Assembly (NCBI GenBank): GCA_947359465.1
Contig: OX375881.1
Location: 123,143,967 to 123,207,966, forward strand
Origin: Metellina segmentata
Lineage: Eukaryota > Arthropoda > Arachnida > Araneae > Tetragnathidae
Reading direction: 5' to 3'
DNA length: 64,000 bases
The position numbers and the translations under genes were made by a program. A model generated the notes under the pieces. The model had not been told where the DNA came from and searched no databases. It worked only from the letters and a program-made list of their open reading frames with translations. Each line of letters begins with the position of its first letter. Position 1 is the first letter of the stretch. Positions 10,775-21,970 of this stretch are shown piece after piece.

Positions 10775-12184
10775 ACATAAATGATGTGAAATAAAAATAG
10801 CAAAAATAATTTATAATAAAATTAATTATTACTAATTAGAACCCTTAAAAGTATTAATTTAAAATGGTTTATGACCGATGCATGCTAACAACTTGTGTTA
10901 TAATTCTCAGAAACAGTTCATTTTACATCACTTAATGATAAGTATTCACCAATTATTCGCGAACTGCGGGAAACAAAATCAATCTAAAAGCAAGATAAAC
11001 ATTTTCGCCTTATAGAAATATTTTTGATTCCTTCCATAGGACCTTCGAAATCGTTTCAGAACACATCCTACGTCTCTCTGTCAATAAAACAACGGCCAAT
11101 ACTTTTCTGAAAACAAAATGAGCCTTCCTATTTTCAGTTCTCAGCCGTGAACGCAAGGGAAGCATTACCATGGAGGAACGGAATTTCGTCATAGCGTGTA
11201 ATATCGCAAACGGAACTGCAGTGTTATTGCAGACAAAACATCTGTAACTACCGAATGAAATTGAAATATGAAATACTTCGTATGTTGGACTTTGGGGTAA
11301 ATAGAAATATCTTATTGAGTTTTGGGTATTTGGAAAACGATATTTCGAAACTCTGGAATGCGAAACTAAAATGTTAAGAATGTAAATAAATTCAATTAAA
11401 GTGTACCAGTGCAGTCCCATCTACGTAATGTTAAAATGGTCACATTTAAAGAAACATTTTCTAAGAATCTTTAATGTGTATGGATTTTAATTTTTTATGC
11501 AGATTAAGAAGACACTTTTAAACACTTTAACAAAAAGTTTTTAAAAAACTTAAAATGTGAAGTTTTGAGATTTTTTTTCTTTAACTCTAATTTTTTTAAT
11601 GACCAATTTTTATCCTTTTTAAGAATCCAAATTGAACTTTTCTGAGCAGAATTTAAAAAACTGACCACGTTAAAATATGTTATAGGGTTTGTTAAACTTG
11701 TAAACCAATTCTTTTAACATTTGCTTGAATAGACTTTGTAAAAATGTTCATTTCATGGAAAAACATACACATTTTGAGATATTGAAGTTTAAAGAATAAA
11801 ATTGACCTTAATTCAAAACTTACAGGTATTTTTCACAAAATATATTTAAAATACTTCTACTCAACGTATCTCCATAAATTATATACCATTTTTAAACAGA
11901 ATTGTATAAATATTTATTTTAATTTATTAAAAAATAATCGAAAGTTTGAAAGATTTTTGTGCCCTGGTCTCTTAACCAATTGCAAGAATTCTATCTTCAA
12001 CCAATTCGATCGACTCTAAAATAGGAAAACAAATAGTCCAAGTACGGAAACAGTTTCGTTTTAATCCGGAATGTTTGCAAATGTAAAAATAAAATTTATA
12101 ATGTCCTTTTTGTTTGATCTTTAATATTTAATGCGTTTTGTTTCGTGTATTTAGCTATCCAACTTATAATATCCTAGTGTACAT
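10775..12184. other. unassigned AT-rich DNA
   Basis: No gene is recognised. A 136-codon minus frame (11420-11010) has no motif I know. Several poly-A and poly-T runs lie at 11450-11950. Confidence 0.4.
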
Positions 12185-12485
12185 GTAAACTAGTAGGTAG
12201 GTATTTTAATAGTGTTTGGGATCCTATACAAAGCGAAAGATCCGGTGACAGCATCAGGTAATTTTGAACCACTATCAGATAACGAGGTCACACACCAGAG
12301 CTCTATCATCCTACTCTCTATACTTCCAAAACACGCCAACGTGAGGTCATTGAAGGCCATTTCAGATATAATGTCCACCAGCTTCCTTTGTACACTATGG
12401 TCTTTGGTTGGATTCGTACTCGCCACTCACCGGTTGCTAATCCGTTACTTTGCCAACCCATGTCCTCTAGAAAGGAACTACTTTA
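12185..12485 (-). mobile_element. tRNA-derived SINE (diverged)
   Basis: On the minus strand the head at about 12470-12415 shows a box A-like TGGCAAAGTAACGGATTAGC and a box B-like GTACGAATCC. The body contains the family blocks also seen at 17.5, 43.7 and 62.1 kb (CCAACGTGAGG, CACTCTCC-like, AAAGATCCG on the plus strand). Both this copy and the one at 17503 border GTAGGTAGGTA at the 3' side. The 119-codon frame across it is incidental. Confidence 0.65.
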
Positions 12486-12814
12486 TAGAATCATTTTGGA
12501 ATAGTTTGCATATATTTGAATACCAAACAATTTGCTTCAAATACCTCGAAAATAGAGATCACAAAGCCTAATTAAATTATCACATCAATAAAGATGTCTT
12601 AAATTAAATTTTTAATACGCATAACCTGCTCGAGCTCGTAAATATAATCAAGTATCAGTAAATTTAGGTCTTAAAACCGTTTGAGAAATGAACCCCCAAA
12701 ATATTGATCCTTTAACACCTAAGGTTGGCTTTTGATTTTGTCGTGAAAACCATTACACTTTTCCTCTATAGTCGTAGAATAAATGTGTTATTTTCCGGTT
12801 CGTCTAATGTGGTG

Positions 12815-13330
12815 TTTGTATGCAATAGAATCACAAAAATTGACTAGAATATCGATATAATTTGTATTAATTAAAAGTATTTAACAGCCGCTTTCAAACG
12901 ATACCACAATCTTTAAAATATTCATAATAATGTTTGAAGTTACAAGAGTTTTTGTGTTTTACAAGAGTTTTAAGATACAAGAGGTACTGGGTCACCATTC
13001 GTATACCTAAAGACGTTTCCAAAGTCTTAAACTTAAATTGTGAAGAACTATGTTTTTACAATAATCCTTTGTTCAAGTAATGATAAGTCAACAATTCTTT
13101 CATCTATTGCAATTGCTTTTGTATCATTATAAACTACGAGTATATAATACATAGGATATTTTGTTATTCAGTCAAAAGTAGTAATTACGAATGCGTTTTT
13201 AGAGGATTTTTAAATGTTTCGATTCATGAAAGAATCTTGTATTTTCTTGCACTTCCTTCGTAAGAAATAACGTAAAAAATATCCTACTCCCTTTAGCAAC
13301 TTGCTAATTAAGCTAATTAAATCTAATTTA
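12815..13330 (+). repeat. dispersed repeat, copy A (uninterrupted)
   Basis: Ordered shared blocks with copies B and C are ATCACRAAAATYGACTAGAATATC near 12832, CTTAAACTTAAATT followed by GAAGAA.TATGTTTTT near 13025-13060, TTTGTTCAAGTAATGATAA near 13068, and TTTAGCAACTTG near 13297. It is AT-rich and has no open frame. It is the reference for recognising that copies B and C are split by other elements. Confidence 0.6.
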
Positions 13331-13699
13331 GAAAGCTAATGAATAAGAATCAAAATTTCACGCCAAAATAAATTAAAGCTCAAACAAATGACCTAATGTG
13401 AAAAAACTGGATTTTTAAAGTCAAAGTCACCTTTGAAAAACATTGGGAGTTTTTCGGCATTCCCTCATTTGCTGCCGTTCATTTCTTGGTCTATCCGAAT
13501 TCTTGAGAGCAATGTTGGGTACAGCCTCATCGACCAAAGTACAGGAGGTTGAAGGATCCTGAACTAATGAATGTATCTGATAGTGTTAGATGTCAAAGGT
13601 TATAAAACTATATAATAAAGAACTTAGGTATGTTTTATAATTATTCATACAATCCTACTAATTGTGAACCAAGTAGGGATTGAAGTTTACCTGCATTTT

Positions 13700-13867
13700 T
13701 AGGATGTATGCATACACTAAAACTCACGAAAATTAATTAAAATATTACTTTTGTTTTTATTGCTACAGATTAGTTCTCTATTTCTTAGCTTTTAACAGAT
13801 ACTAAAATCTATTCAATATTATGAATACTTTTCTAGATACAAGATTTTTCGTTGCGTATTGCCAACA
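13700..13867 (+). repeat. dispersed repeat, copy B, left half
   Basis: ACTAAAACTCACGAAAATTAATTAAAATATTAC at 13718-13750 matches the first block of copies A and C. The copy is cut at the MULE terminus and resumes at 16634. Confidence 0.5.
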
Positions 13868-16633
13868 GTTAAGGTATCCGACTAGGTGCGGAACAATTTT
13901 TTTGAAAATAGGTGTTAAAATACATTTTATACTAGTTTTAAGTAAGATACTGGTTCAACGACATGAAAAAAGTAAAAAAATAAAGAATTCATTAATTAAT
14001 TTTTCGTAAATTGGACAAAATTAGGTAAAATTTAGCGAAAAATGACCAAATACGAAAACGCTCTACATAAAATTCTATAGAATTAATCTTAATTTGCTTT
14101 CAACACTATATACCAATTACATTAAGGAAAGCAATATTCTATACAATAAGAGATATATTAAAGTGTTAAAAAATATTGAGTATTACGGATATGTATAGCC
14201 AAAATTTAAAAAAATGCTGTTTGTCGTTTGAATAAAATAGATAAAAATTCAAAAGTATGCATTGTACAACTTAATCGATAGAATATCGCTATCACAACAT
14301 GTTAAAAAGTAATAAAACCAAATTTCATAGCAATATCTCTGTAACTTGTTTAGTAATTATGGTTTCATTGTGTAATAATTAACAAAAATTAAGTTTTGCA
14401 GAAAATGCATTTAAAGATTACATTTGTGTTTTCTGATGAATTTTGTGAGTAAATGTCCCTAAAATTCTCCACTTTTATACACCACACCTTCTTTTTTCTC
14501 AACTGACACAAATTTTTTCTTTCTAGTAGCCCGTAATTTTTTTCTGGCCACTTTCGCTGTTGGCAAAGAGTGCCTTCCAGCATCCACGATGCGTTCTTTG
14601 TCTATGGCACCAAACTCCTTAATAGTGTAGTAACCTGGGTCAATTCCTAGTTCGTTAAAAACATTTAACAGACCATAACAACCATCATTGAAATGTAGTA
14701 CTGCCAAAGCAGAGCCTAAGCGGAATGTTTCTAGTTCAATAAAAACATTTTTTGGCAGTATCGTCCACAAAACACCGTTGAAACTTTCATTTGAGTTTTG
14801 AGTTTTCCCGTGAAGACATTTAGAGAGCAATTTCTGGTCACAGAGTTTCATATAAACTGGTTTTACAATGTTAAGAATTTTTTGAGGAAGCCCTGTGGAA
14901 GGTTCTCTGAAGGTCGTGTTCGAGGCTTGTGCTCGCTGATACTTGCACCAGCTCTCCGATCCTCTCGGACACTGCCCATGCATGGGTTTGTCCTTACTCG
15001 AACAACAGTGGGCAAATGCTGCGATGGTAGCACTCTGCATTTTGATTAAGTCCCCGGCATTGGCTCTAATTGCTATTCCGTAATAGTTCTGTAATTTATT
15101 GATAAAGTTGTCGGTTAGCTTGCCTTTGCCGCCCAGTCCTTTATGGGTTAATTTTAATTTCCTCAAATGTGTCCCCACTCTCTTCTGAATATGGCCAATG
15201 CATTCAAATTTTGTCACAGAGTCTTTGCCATAAGTGTCCTTCACTGCCTGAAAACCTTTGGAATCTCCGTCACCATAGTATTCATGGTAACGAAGCATGC
15301 GTTCACTTTCAGAGCGCTCAAAAATGCGATATGCACCCACAACTTCCATGCTGCCAGCTGAACCACTGTGATTTGCACATGTGTTTTCAAACTGGGATGA
15401 GCTTTTGTCTTTTTTGCAAATTCTGCAAAATTGTGACAAAGTTTCAAAATCCAGAACCTTTCCTGAAGTAATGGATATGACACTCACAACACCATTGAGT
15501 GAAGAGTATCCTCGACGCTGCCATGTACCGTCCACAGACACACCACATTTGGTAATTTCTTTCTTGGGATTTTGAAATGCAGTGATCTCCGTGGCAGCTG
15601 TATTCATCGAACTTTTCGCGCACACTGTAGCAGCATCATGAATTTTTTTTTCTTGCTGTCGGTACGACAGCTTGGACAGGAAAGGAAGGTTCATTGTTGC
15701 GCATAGTTTCTTTCCGGCTGTAAAACCTTTACCAATTAACCTGAGAGCATACACAAACCTAGTGTTTACCTCACTGTTTGTGTTTATCTTCTTTGAAGTG
15801 GAGAAGCCTTTTGCAAATGAGCAATTTTGGCAGCTCAAGCAAAGGTTGGAATTGAGTCCAAACCTTGAATCCTCGGTCAAGCATAAATTGTTTTGCATGC
15901 AAACTGGACAACATAATAAATCAAAAACATTTATTAGTATATCCATGTCAATCACACGGCACCCAGTAACTTTTTCATCTTTGACACCGTCATCTTTCAA
16001 AAGTTTTGCAGAGTTTTGAAGTTTAGAACTGCTAGCAGTCGACACTTCTTGAATGTTAGGTGTAGCACTTGAAACAGCAGTGAACCTATTTCCATGAAAC
16101 TTTCTCTTACGAGTTCTACTACGGCTTGCTCCTCCCATTGCAATGATTAAAAAGTTTAATAGAAAATGATGTTATCAATAAACAGTTTGTTGATAGCAGC
16201 TGAAGATGGTTTTGAGCGAAAAAATAGTACGAATAGAAAGTAAAGCTACTGCTAGAAAGCTGTAAACAATAACAATTGGCTGGTAAAGGAATATCGTTGC
16301 CATATTCTTCGCAATAATTCTTCAAAGCTTGTTGCAAATTGTTGAGGCTTGTTTGTAGAAAATAGTTTCACCCAATTTGTGTTTTAAATTAAGTTTACTT
16401 TTAGAATATTAGCCGAAAACGAATAACTTCCTGCCGCTTCAATCGAACTTCCGGTTTCGTTTTCAGTCATTGAGTAATACTAAAATAGCTATAATTTTAT
16501 TTCTAATTATCGCAGACTTAAAACAATTACAGATTCTGAATCTTAAAAACATGGGCTTCAATATAAAACAGTGAAAAAAAAAATTGTGAATTTTCGGCAA
16601 AATTGCTTTTTAAACGTAGTCGGATACCTTAAC
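13868..16633 (-). mobile_element. Mutator-like element (MULE) with inverted ends
   Basis: GTTAAGGTATCCGACTAGGT at 13868-13887 is inverted at 16614-16633 with one mismatch, framing 2.77 kb around one transposase frame. The short terminal repeats and this transposase type fit metazoan MULEs. A perfect 8-10 bp target duplication is not evident, perhaps because the flanks have decayed. The element interrupts a copy of the older repeat whose halves flank it. Confidence 0.85.
14459..16138 (-). CDS. MULE transposase, intact open frame (559 codons)
   Basis: This is the only long uninterrupted transposase frame in the window. The N-terminus is basic (SRTRKRKFHGNR). Cysteine pairs at about residues 77-105 (CCPVCMQNN, CLSCQNC) look like a zinc-binding module. 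The RNase H-like core shows VSVDGTWQRRGYSSLNG (first Asp, about residue 202), YYGDGDSKGFQAV (second Asp, about 293) and NSNESFNGVLW (Glu, about 448), consistent with the DDE triad of the Mutator-like transposase family of animals. Further cysteines (CRICKKDKSS; HCCSSKDKPMHGQCP) lie between. The C-terminus is lysine-rich. The start was taken as the first methionine of the open frame. The protein should cut at the element's own inverted ends. Activity is possible but unproven. Confidence 0.88.
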   Translation of the reverse strand: MGGASRSRTRKRKFHGNRFTAVSSATPNIQEVSTASSSKLQNSAKLLKDDGVKDEKVTGCRVIDMDILINVFDLLCCPVCMQNNLCLTEDSRFGLNSNLCLSCQNCSFAKGFSTSKKINTNSEVNTRFVYALRLIGKGFTAGKKLCATMNLPFLSKLSYRQQEKKIHDAATVCAKSSMNTAATEITAFQNPKKEITKCGVSVDGTWQRRGYSSLNGVVSVISITSGKVLDFETLSQFCRICKKDKSSSQFENTCANHSGSAGSMEVVGAYRIFERSESERMLRYHEYYGDGDSKGFQAVKDTYGKDSVTKFECIGHIQKRVGTHLRKLKLTHKGLGGKGKLTDNFINKLQNYYGIAIRANAGDLIKMQSATIAAFAHCCSSKDKPMHGQCPRGSESWCKYQRAQASNTTFREPSTGLPQKILNIVKPVYMKLCDQKLLSKCLHGKTQNSNESFNGVLWTILPKNVFIELETFRLGSALAVLHFNDGCYGLLNVFNELGIDPGYYTIKEFGAIDKERIVDAGRHSLPTAKVARKKLRATRKKKFVSVEKKEGVVYKSGEF

Positions 16634-16960
16634 ACATGTTTTCAAAACTTTAAACTCACTTTCTGAAGAACTGTGTTTCAGCAATACGATGCCTTCTTTG
16701 TTCAAAAAATGATAACTTTAGAATTAATTGAGCCGTTACAATTTTTTATTGGATCATTTTATAATCTATATAATACAGTAGATGTTTTGAACCTATTAAT
16801 CAGAGTTATTAGCTAAGAAAGAAATTATAAACTAATTTTTAAATATAAAAATTCCTGAAAAAAATATTGATTTTGTAGACATCCTTGTTGAAAACCACTT
16901 CAAAAACAACCTATTCTCTCTAGCAACTTTCATTGAATCAATACATGAAGATTAACAGTT
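16634..16960 (+). repeat. dispersed repeat, copy B, right half
   Basis: ACTTTAAACTCACTTTCTGAAGAACTGTGTTT and TTTGTTCAAAAAATGATAA match copies A and C at the same relative place. CAATCTATATAA-type and CTCTAGCAACTTTC blocks follow. Confidence 0.55.
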
Positions 16961-17502
16961 GAAATGATTTGCACTCGAAGTGTCTGTCTGGGTAAATTAG
17001 AATTTGAGATATTACTGTAATCTCTCTCGAAAAGCATTGCTAATTAGATGATTATATTATCTATATTAGATTAAAACAAACACTAAAATAACTTAGTGTA
17101 ATTTTTTTTTGATGAATTAATTTTAGCATATGCCAATGACTTGGAAAGAACTGTTCTTTTAATGTAAAAATTTTAAAACAATCTTTTTGTGTATACGTAC
17201 ACTTAAATACCAATACAACCTGATATCGAAATTTGAACGGCTTTTTAACGATAAATCTTTAGTAATTGAAAAGGGCAGTTTCTGAGCCCGGACACATACT
17301 TTTACTTTTGTATTGTTTGTTTGCATACTTAAGCAAAGTGTATCAGATAAATTCTTACATTTTTTTTTAAATAGTCACGCAAGCCGTCGCCTGTGTCTTG
17401 GATTCTCTGGAGCTCTAGGTATTTTGTGAACTGCAGATAAAAACATCAACTTGACGATATTGCTTACTGAGACGTGTTGCGAAACACTTCTTTTCACATA
17501 AG
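16961..17502. other. unassigned AT-rich DNA
   Basis: No gene, RNA or repeat was recognised in this stretch. Confidence 0.4.
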
Positions 17503-17800
17503 TAGGTAGGTAGTTTCATTAACGTCGCAATGGACCATCACAACGGGCTATTGACGAGGGTCTGGGATTTATCCCGAGGGGAAGTATTCGAAACAAATTA
17601 TTTTAAAAAACGGTCAGATGACGAGATCAACACCTGAACCGGCAATCAACTCTTTCAACTACCACACTATGCCAATGTGAGATGGCCATGTCAGATTGAA
17701 CGTGAACAATTCCCTTTTGTACACTAGGGTCTTTGATTGAATTCCAACTCGTAACCCTCCGGATGTTAATGCGTTACTTTCCCAACCATGCTCTGTTGTA
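17503..17800 (-). mobile_element. tRNA-derived SINE (diverged)
   Basis: The left end carries the family tail (AACGTCGCAATGGACCATCA, then CACAACGGGCTATTGACGAG). The body has GGTCAGATGACGAGATCAACACCTGA. On the minus strand the head near 17790-17745 reads GGGAAAGTAACGCATTAAC as a box A-like segment. It is the same family and orientation as 12185-12485 and 62036-62357. Confidence 0.65.
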
Positions 17801-18604
17801 GTCTACCAGAGCATAGAAAAATAAATATTTAGCAATACTGTAGTTTGCAAGTGCTTGACAAATATATATTAATAGCTCCTACAAATACGAAAGTTGCAGT
17901 TGCACACACGCAAAGAAAAAAATTAAATTCTCGGATAATTGAGAGGCTTGCACGAGCTCACATATTCCACAATGTTAATATTAATTTCATACCATAGTCA
18001 ATGTTAAATCACCCCTTGTTTTTAGAAGTTTACCTTTCTCCTATTTCAGAAATCCCCTTGTTTTGAGATTTACAGCTCGTTTACGCCGTAAAAGTCCTAA
18101 AATCAAAGACAAAGTAGTCGTTTTAATTCTATTTACATATTATTGTCGATGTTCTTTCATACATCTTACATTTTTATTAAATTTAAAATAATGGCTCTTT
18201 GAGGATTCTACAGCTGTCCACTTCCAAATTTAACCCTCTAAAACAAACTTGTATCTTGTCTACTTCTACATCCTGATCGCCGTTGACTTGATGCGTTAGG
18301 GGAATCTGTCAGGACTGGTATGAGCAATAACGACGAAAGCATTACTCATTAACCCTAGATTATTGTGCCAGATGGTGATCCCATGAACTTTGGAAACATC
18401 CCTCACAAAAGACGCTTCACAATTCAGCCCCGAATACTTCATCAACTCCTCAAGGTCTGCATCGCCCGAACGGTACGGATCGTATTTTAGAATTTTCTTG
18501 GAGGTTGGTAATATATTTGGAATGATTTTAGTTCAATAAAAATTCTGCATCGTGAAACGTTCTGTTTTATATTTTTACGAACTGTTTTCATGTAAATTTT
18601 CTCT
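17801..18604. other. unassigned DNA
   Basis: Nothing is assigned. The GC is slightly higher at 18270-18480, without an open frame. Confidence 0.35.
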
Positions 18605-18760
18605 CATTTTTCGATCACGTATATTTTTTTGCTGAAAACATATATAAATACAGTTAGTAAGAAGAAAGAACTAACTAAACGTTTAGTTTAATCTCCTTAC
18701 TAACTGTATTTATAAATGTCTTGTTTCATTTTTGGATCACGTATTTTTTTTTTTTGCTCG
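18605..18760. repeat. inverted repeat inside a direct repeat
   Basis: ACATATATAAATACAGTTAGTAAG (18637-18662) and its inverse (18695-18719) form a stem of about 24 bp with a loop of about 33 nt that contains a smaller palindrome (AAACGTTT). The stem lies between direct copies of CATTTTT.GATCACGTATTTTTTTGCT (18605-18633 and 18726-18755). Confidence 0.7.
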
Positions 18761-19555
18761 TATTTCTCTCTCAGAAAAACTGTTTTTCTATAGAGAAATA
18801 AAAATTAAAAATTAAACATCCGCTACACCCTTCAAAATTTTTGTCAGATTCATTTTTCTCTAACATTTCTTTTACAGCAGATTAAACGTTATTTTCTACT
18901 ACATTCGTGCAACAAGAAATTTTAATTAAGAATTTTTATCAGAAACTATTTAATTTTAATTTTTAAACAAACTTTCCAACTAAACATTCATTTCAGGACA
19001 CACTGTTTAAGACACAGTATTTGATTTTGTTTGCGTTACCTTGTCAAAGAGAGATTATTTCCGCCCTCTTGAGTAATCCCAAGAGCGTTCTCCTTTCCAA
19101 GTCCAAACTCCCCAAGACTTAATTCTGATAAATTAATTAAGCAATAAAAATGCATCACGATCACCTGCGTCCCTGAAACCGTTCCATTCTACTTTCAATC
19201 TACGCCTCACGTTTCGTGAGTTTAAAGAATTTCAACAGCGCCATTTTTTGGAAATACAGTTCATTAAATCATATTGTAAGGTACTTCAGGACATAATTTT
19301 AGGAAGTAAATTACATACTTTAAGCACTTGCTCAAATTTAGAATGCTACTTGGGTATCGATTTCTCTGAAATTTTATTCCAAGTTTGTTTATCACGTCTT
19401 GATGTTCCTCGAAATTATTCTATCAATGCATGGAAATGGAACTTTGTTAACAAATGGAATAAATCTAGTTTAAATGTATTGCGACGCCGCATTTATGTTG
19501 TATATGCTTAGTCACATGGAATTTACGAAGTGTAAAGGCTATTAACTTCATATTA
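18761..19555. other. unassigned AT-rich DNA
   Basis: An 87-codon plus frame (19248-19511) has no recognisable motif. Nothing else is seen. Confidence 0.35.
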
Positions 19556-19976
19556 TATGCTTTGATAGATTGCATAAAAAAAACTTGAAATTCTTTAAAA
19601 TCTATGTATACAATAAAAATCACGAAAATCGACCAAAATATCAAATTTTATTTATTAATTCAAATTACTTTCCAACTTCTTAGATTACAAACTGCCAAGA
19701 TCTTGTAAATATTATAAATAGTTTTTTCATTCAAAGGGTTTTCGTTAGATAATGTTAGCCTCTACAGATATGTTTCCTAAACTTAAATTCAATTTCTGAA
19801 GAAATGTGTTTTTGCAATAGGAGACACTTTGTTCAAATACAGATATCTCAACAATGAATAGATCTACTATAGTTATTTTCGTGCCATTACAATCTATATA
19901 GAACAAGAGATGTTTTGAATACATAAAGTTTTTACTATAGAAATGAATTTATGGTCGATTTTTAAATGTTTAAATA
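19556..19976 (+). repeat. dispersed repeat, copy C, left part
   Basis: Blocks ATCACGAAAATCGACCAAAATATCAA (19619), CTTAAATTCAATTTCTGAAGAA.TGTGTTTTTGCAATA (19787) and CAATCTATATAGAACAAGAGATGTTTTGAA match copies A and B. The copy is cut at the TA target of the Tc1 element and resumes at 21380. Confidence 0.6.
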
Positions 19977-21379
19977 CACTGCTGGCCACCTAAATTTCAA
20001 CACCAAGAAATACAAGAGATATCACAACAAAATTTATTTTGTAGATAACATGTTGACCAAGTATTAAATGATTAAATTTATAGACCTCTGTGAAGTGTGG
20101 TTCCTGAAAAAATCAGTAGCCAGAGTAGCCGCCATTGTTGGAGATCACCGCTGCCATACGCCTCGGCATTGATTCAAAGAGACTTTTTATGTGTTCTTGG
20201 GGTACAGCAGACCAAGCAGCTTCCACACGTTGCCAAAGTTGATCTGGTGTGGCAGCTGGGGATGTAATCTGGGTCAATCGATGAGCAACCATGGACCACT
20301 TGTTTTCTATCGGCGAAAGATCCGGAGTAGGCCAGGGAAGCAATTCAATCTGGCGATTGACGAAGAATCCTTGGACAATGCGTGCCACGTGTGGTCGCGC
20401 ATTATCCTGTTGAACTATGTCTGTGGGCAAGTCCTGAAGGTAAGCAAGGACAACTGGCTCCAACACCTCGGAGATGTAGCGCTGGCTGTTTAAAGTACAT
20501 GCAATGCGTATTATAGGAGTGGGAGAGTGATATCCAATACCGCCCCATACCATAATACCCTGTGCAGGACCAGTGTGGCGGTGCATAACGCAGCTCTTCA
20601 GCATCCTCTCTCCACGGTGTCTCCAGACTCGAATCCGACCATCGTGGTGTTGCAGACAGAAGCGTGAATCATCAGTAAAGACAATTTCATTCCATTCTGC
20701 CGTCCACATCCTTCTTTCATCGCACCATTGGCGGCGGAGACGTCTGTGGTTCTGCGTCAAATGTAGACGAAGCAATGGACGTCTTGCGGACATACCACTC
20801 TGCTGTAAACGGCGTCGAATCGTACGCGCAGACACTGGATGATGCGGTACAGACTGAATGTGCTGTGCTATGGTTCGTCATGTGGCTGAGCGATCCGTCA
20901 CTGCCATGCGCACAATATGCCTGTCATCACATGAAGTGGTGCATTGAGGTGGATGCGATCGAACACGTCGATCCGTCGTACCCTCCTGCATCCAATGATC
21001 ACATATCCGCATCACAGTTGTTTGTTTTCGTCCAACACGACTACCGATTTCCCTGAAAGATAATCCACAATCTCGGTTGGCCACTATCTTCCTCTGTCGA
21101 ACTCGAATACCTGATCAAAAGATGATCTCTGTTTTCTACGAGGCATAATTGATCGTTTTTTTGAAAAAACCACAAGAAAAACACAATCGCCGTACTTGAA
21201 ATCGTCGAAATCTCCAAGTCTGAAATAGCGCTTTGAAGTGGCGCCACAAGCGCGCGTGATGTACGTCTGCGCTGACATTCTAATCATTTGCATATCTCAC
21301 CTCCGCGAATGCTTGTTGTAAATTTCATTTTATTTGCATGCTTCCTTCAGGGTGTTGCATTTACGGTGGCCAGCAGTGT
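19977..21379 (-). mobile_element. Tc1-like DNA transposon, near full length (1403 bp)
   Basis: The inverted ends CACTGCTGGCCACC (left) and GGTGGCCAGCAGTG (right) are exact over 14 bp and continue imperfectly as AACACC. TA lies at 19975-19976 and 21380-21381. The element holds a minus-strand transposase pseudogene. It differs from the element at 8491-9854, so two Tc1 families are present. Confidence 0.94.
20113..21146 (-). pseudogene. Tc1-like transposase (DD34E), one frameshift and one stop
   Basis: The start MPRRKQRSSFDQVFEFDRGR lies at 21146-21087. A one-base shift then occurs at about 21084, and the frame continues with the helix-turn-helix segment GLSFREIGSRVGRKQTTVMRI. A TGA at 20878-20880 breaks the chain. 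The same frame resumes and runs to 20113 with EIVFTDDSRF (first Asp), QQDNARPHVAR (second Asp) and SPIENKWSMV (Glu). The DDE residues are all present. The damage is limited to two sites, so the copy is inactive but recent. Confidence 0.94.
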
Positions 21380-21381
21380 AC

Positions 21382-21435
21382 TTATTGTCAAAAAATACTA
21401 TTATTTTTAGCAACTTGAAGGAAGTTTAAGGAATT
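21382..21435 (+). repeat. dispersed repeat, copy C, right part
   Basis: TTTTTAGCAACTTGAAGGA continues the repeat after the Tc1 element, matching TTTAGCAACTTG at 13297 (copy A) and TCTAGCAACTTTC at 16919 (copy B). Confidence 0.45.
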
Positions 21436-21970
21436 TGGAATAATTTCCACTAGAAATTTAATTAACATACAAATACAGGTAGTTCCACTGCTGCAGAAAA
21501 CAGAAAGATGCATGTAATAACATATTCACGGAGCATTGAAAAGTAGTTTTTGAACAATGGCAGCGAATTCTGCAGCATATCAAAATAACCCAAATAATTA
21601 AACGTGACTGGACAAAAACAATTTTAAATAAAAGTTTGACACTTAAAGTGTGCACATTGATATACAATTGAACATTCTATAGCAACTGCAATTCTGCTCA
21701 GCCAAATTGTTTGAAAGATTTCTATTTTCTAGAGATTCTATTTTCTAAACAAATCTATTTTCTACAAATCTAACCTCTATTTTCTAAACAAAAAAAAAAC
21801 TAACCACGTAAAAAAGTGGTATCAGTATTTGAACAACAGCACTTTAAAAAAAGTAAATAGCTCAAGAAGATATTTCACTCATGTTCATAACATCGTTACG
21901 TTATTTCTAAACGTGTAAAGCTTTAACCCCCAGACCCATAATTGTTTCGTTCTATAATGTATAGTTAACA
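21436..21970. other. unassigned AT-rich DNA
   Basis: No gene is seen. The short string CTATTTTCTA is repeated four times at 21720-21785. Confidence 0.4.

Noticed and set aside
11010..11420. 136-codon minus-strand frame as a gene
   Set aside because: No motif, strongly AT-rich codon use, no neighbours or splice context to support it.
12212..12571. 119-codon plus-strand frame as a gene
   Set aside because: It overlaps a SINE on the opposite strand and reads the repeat body.
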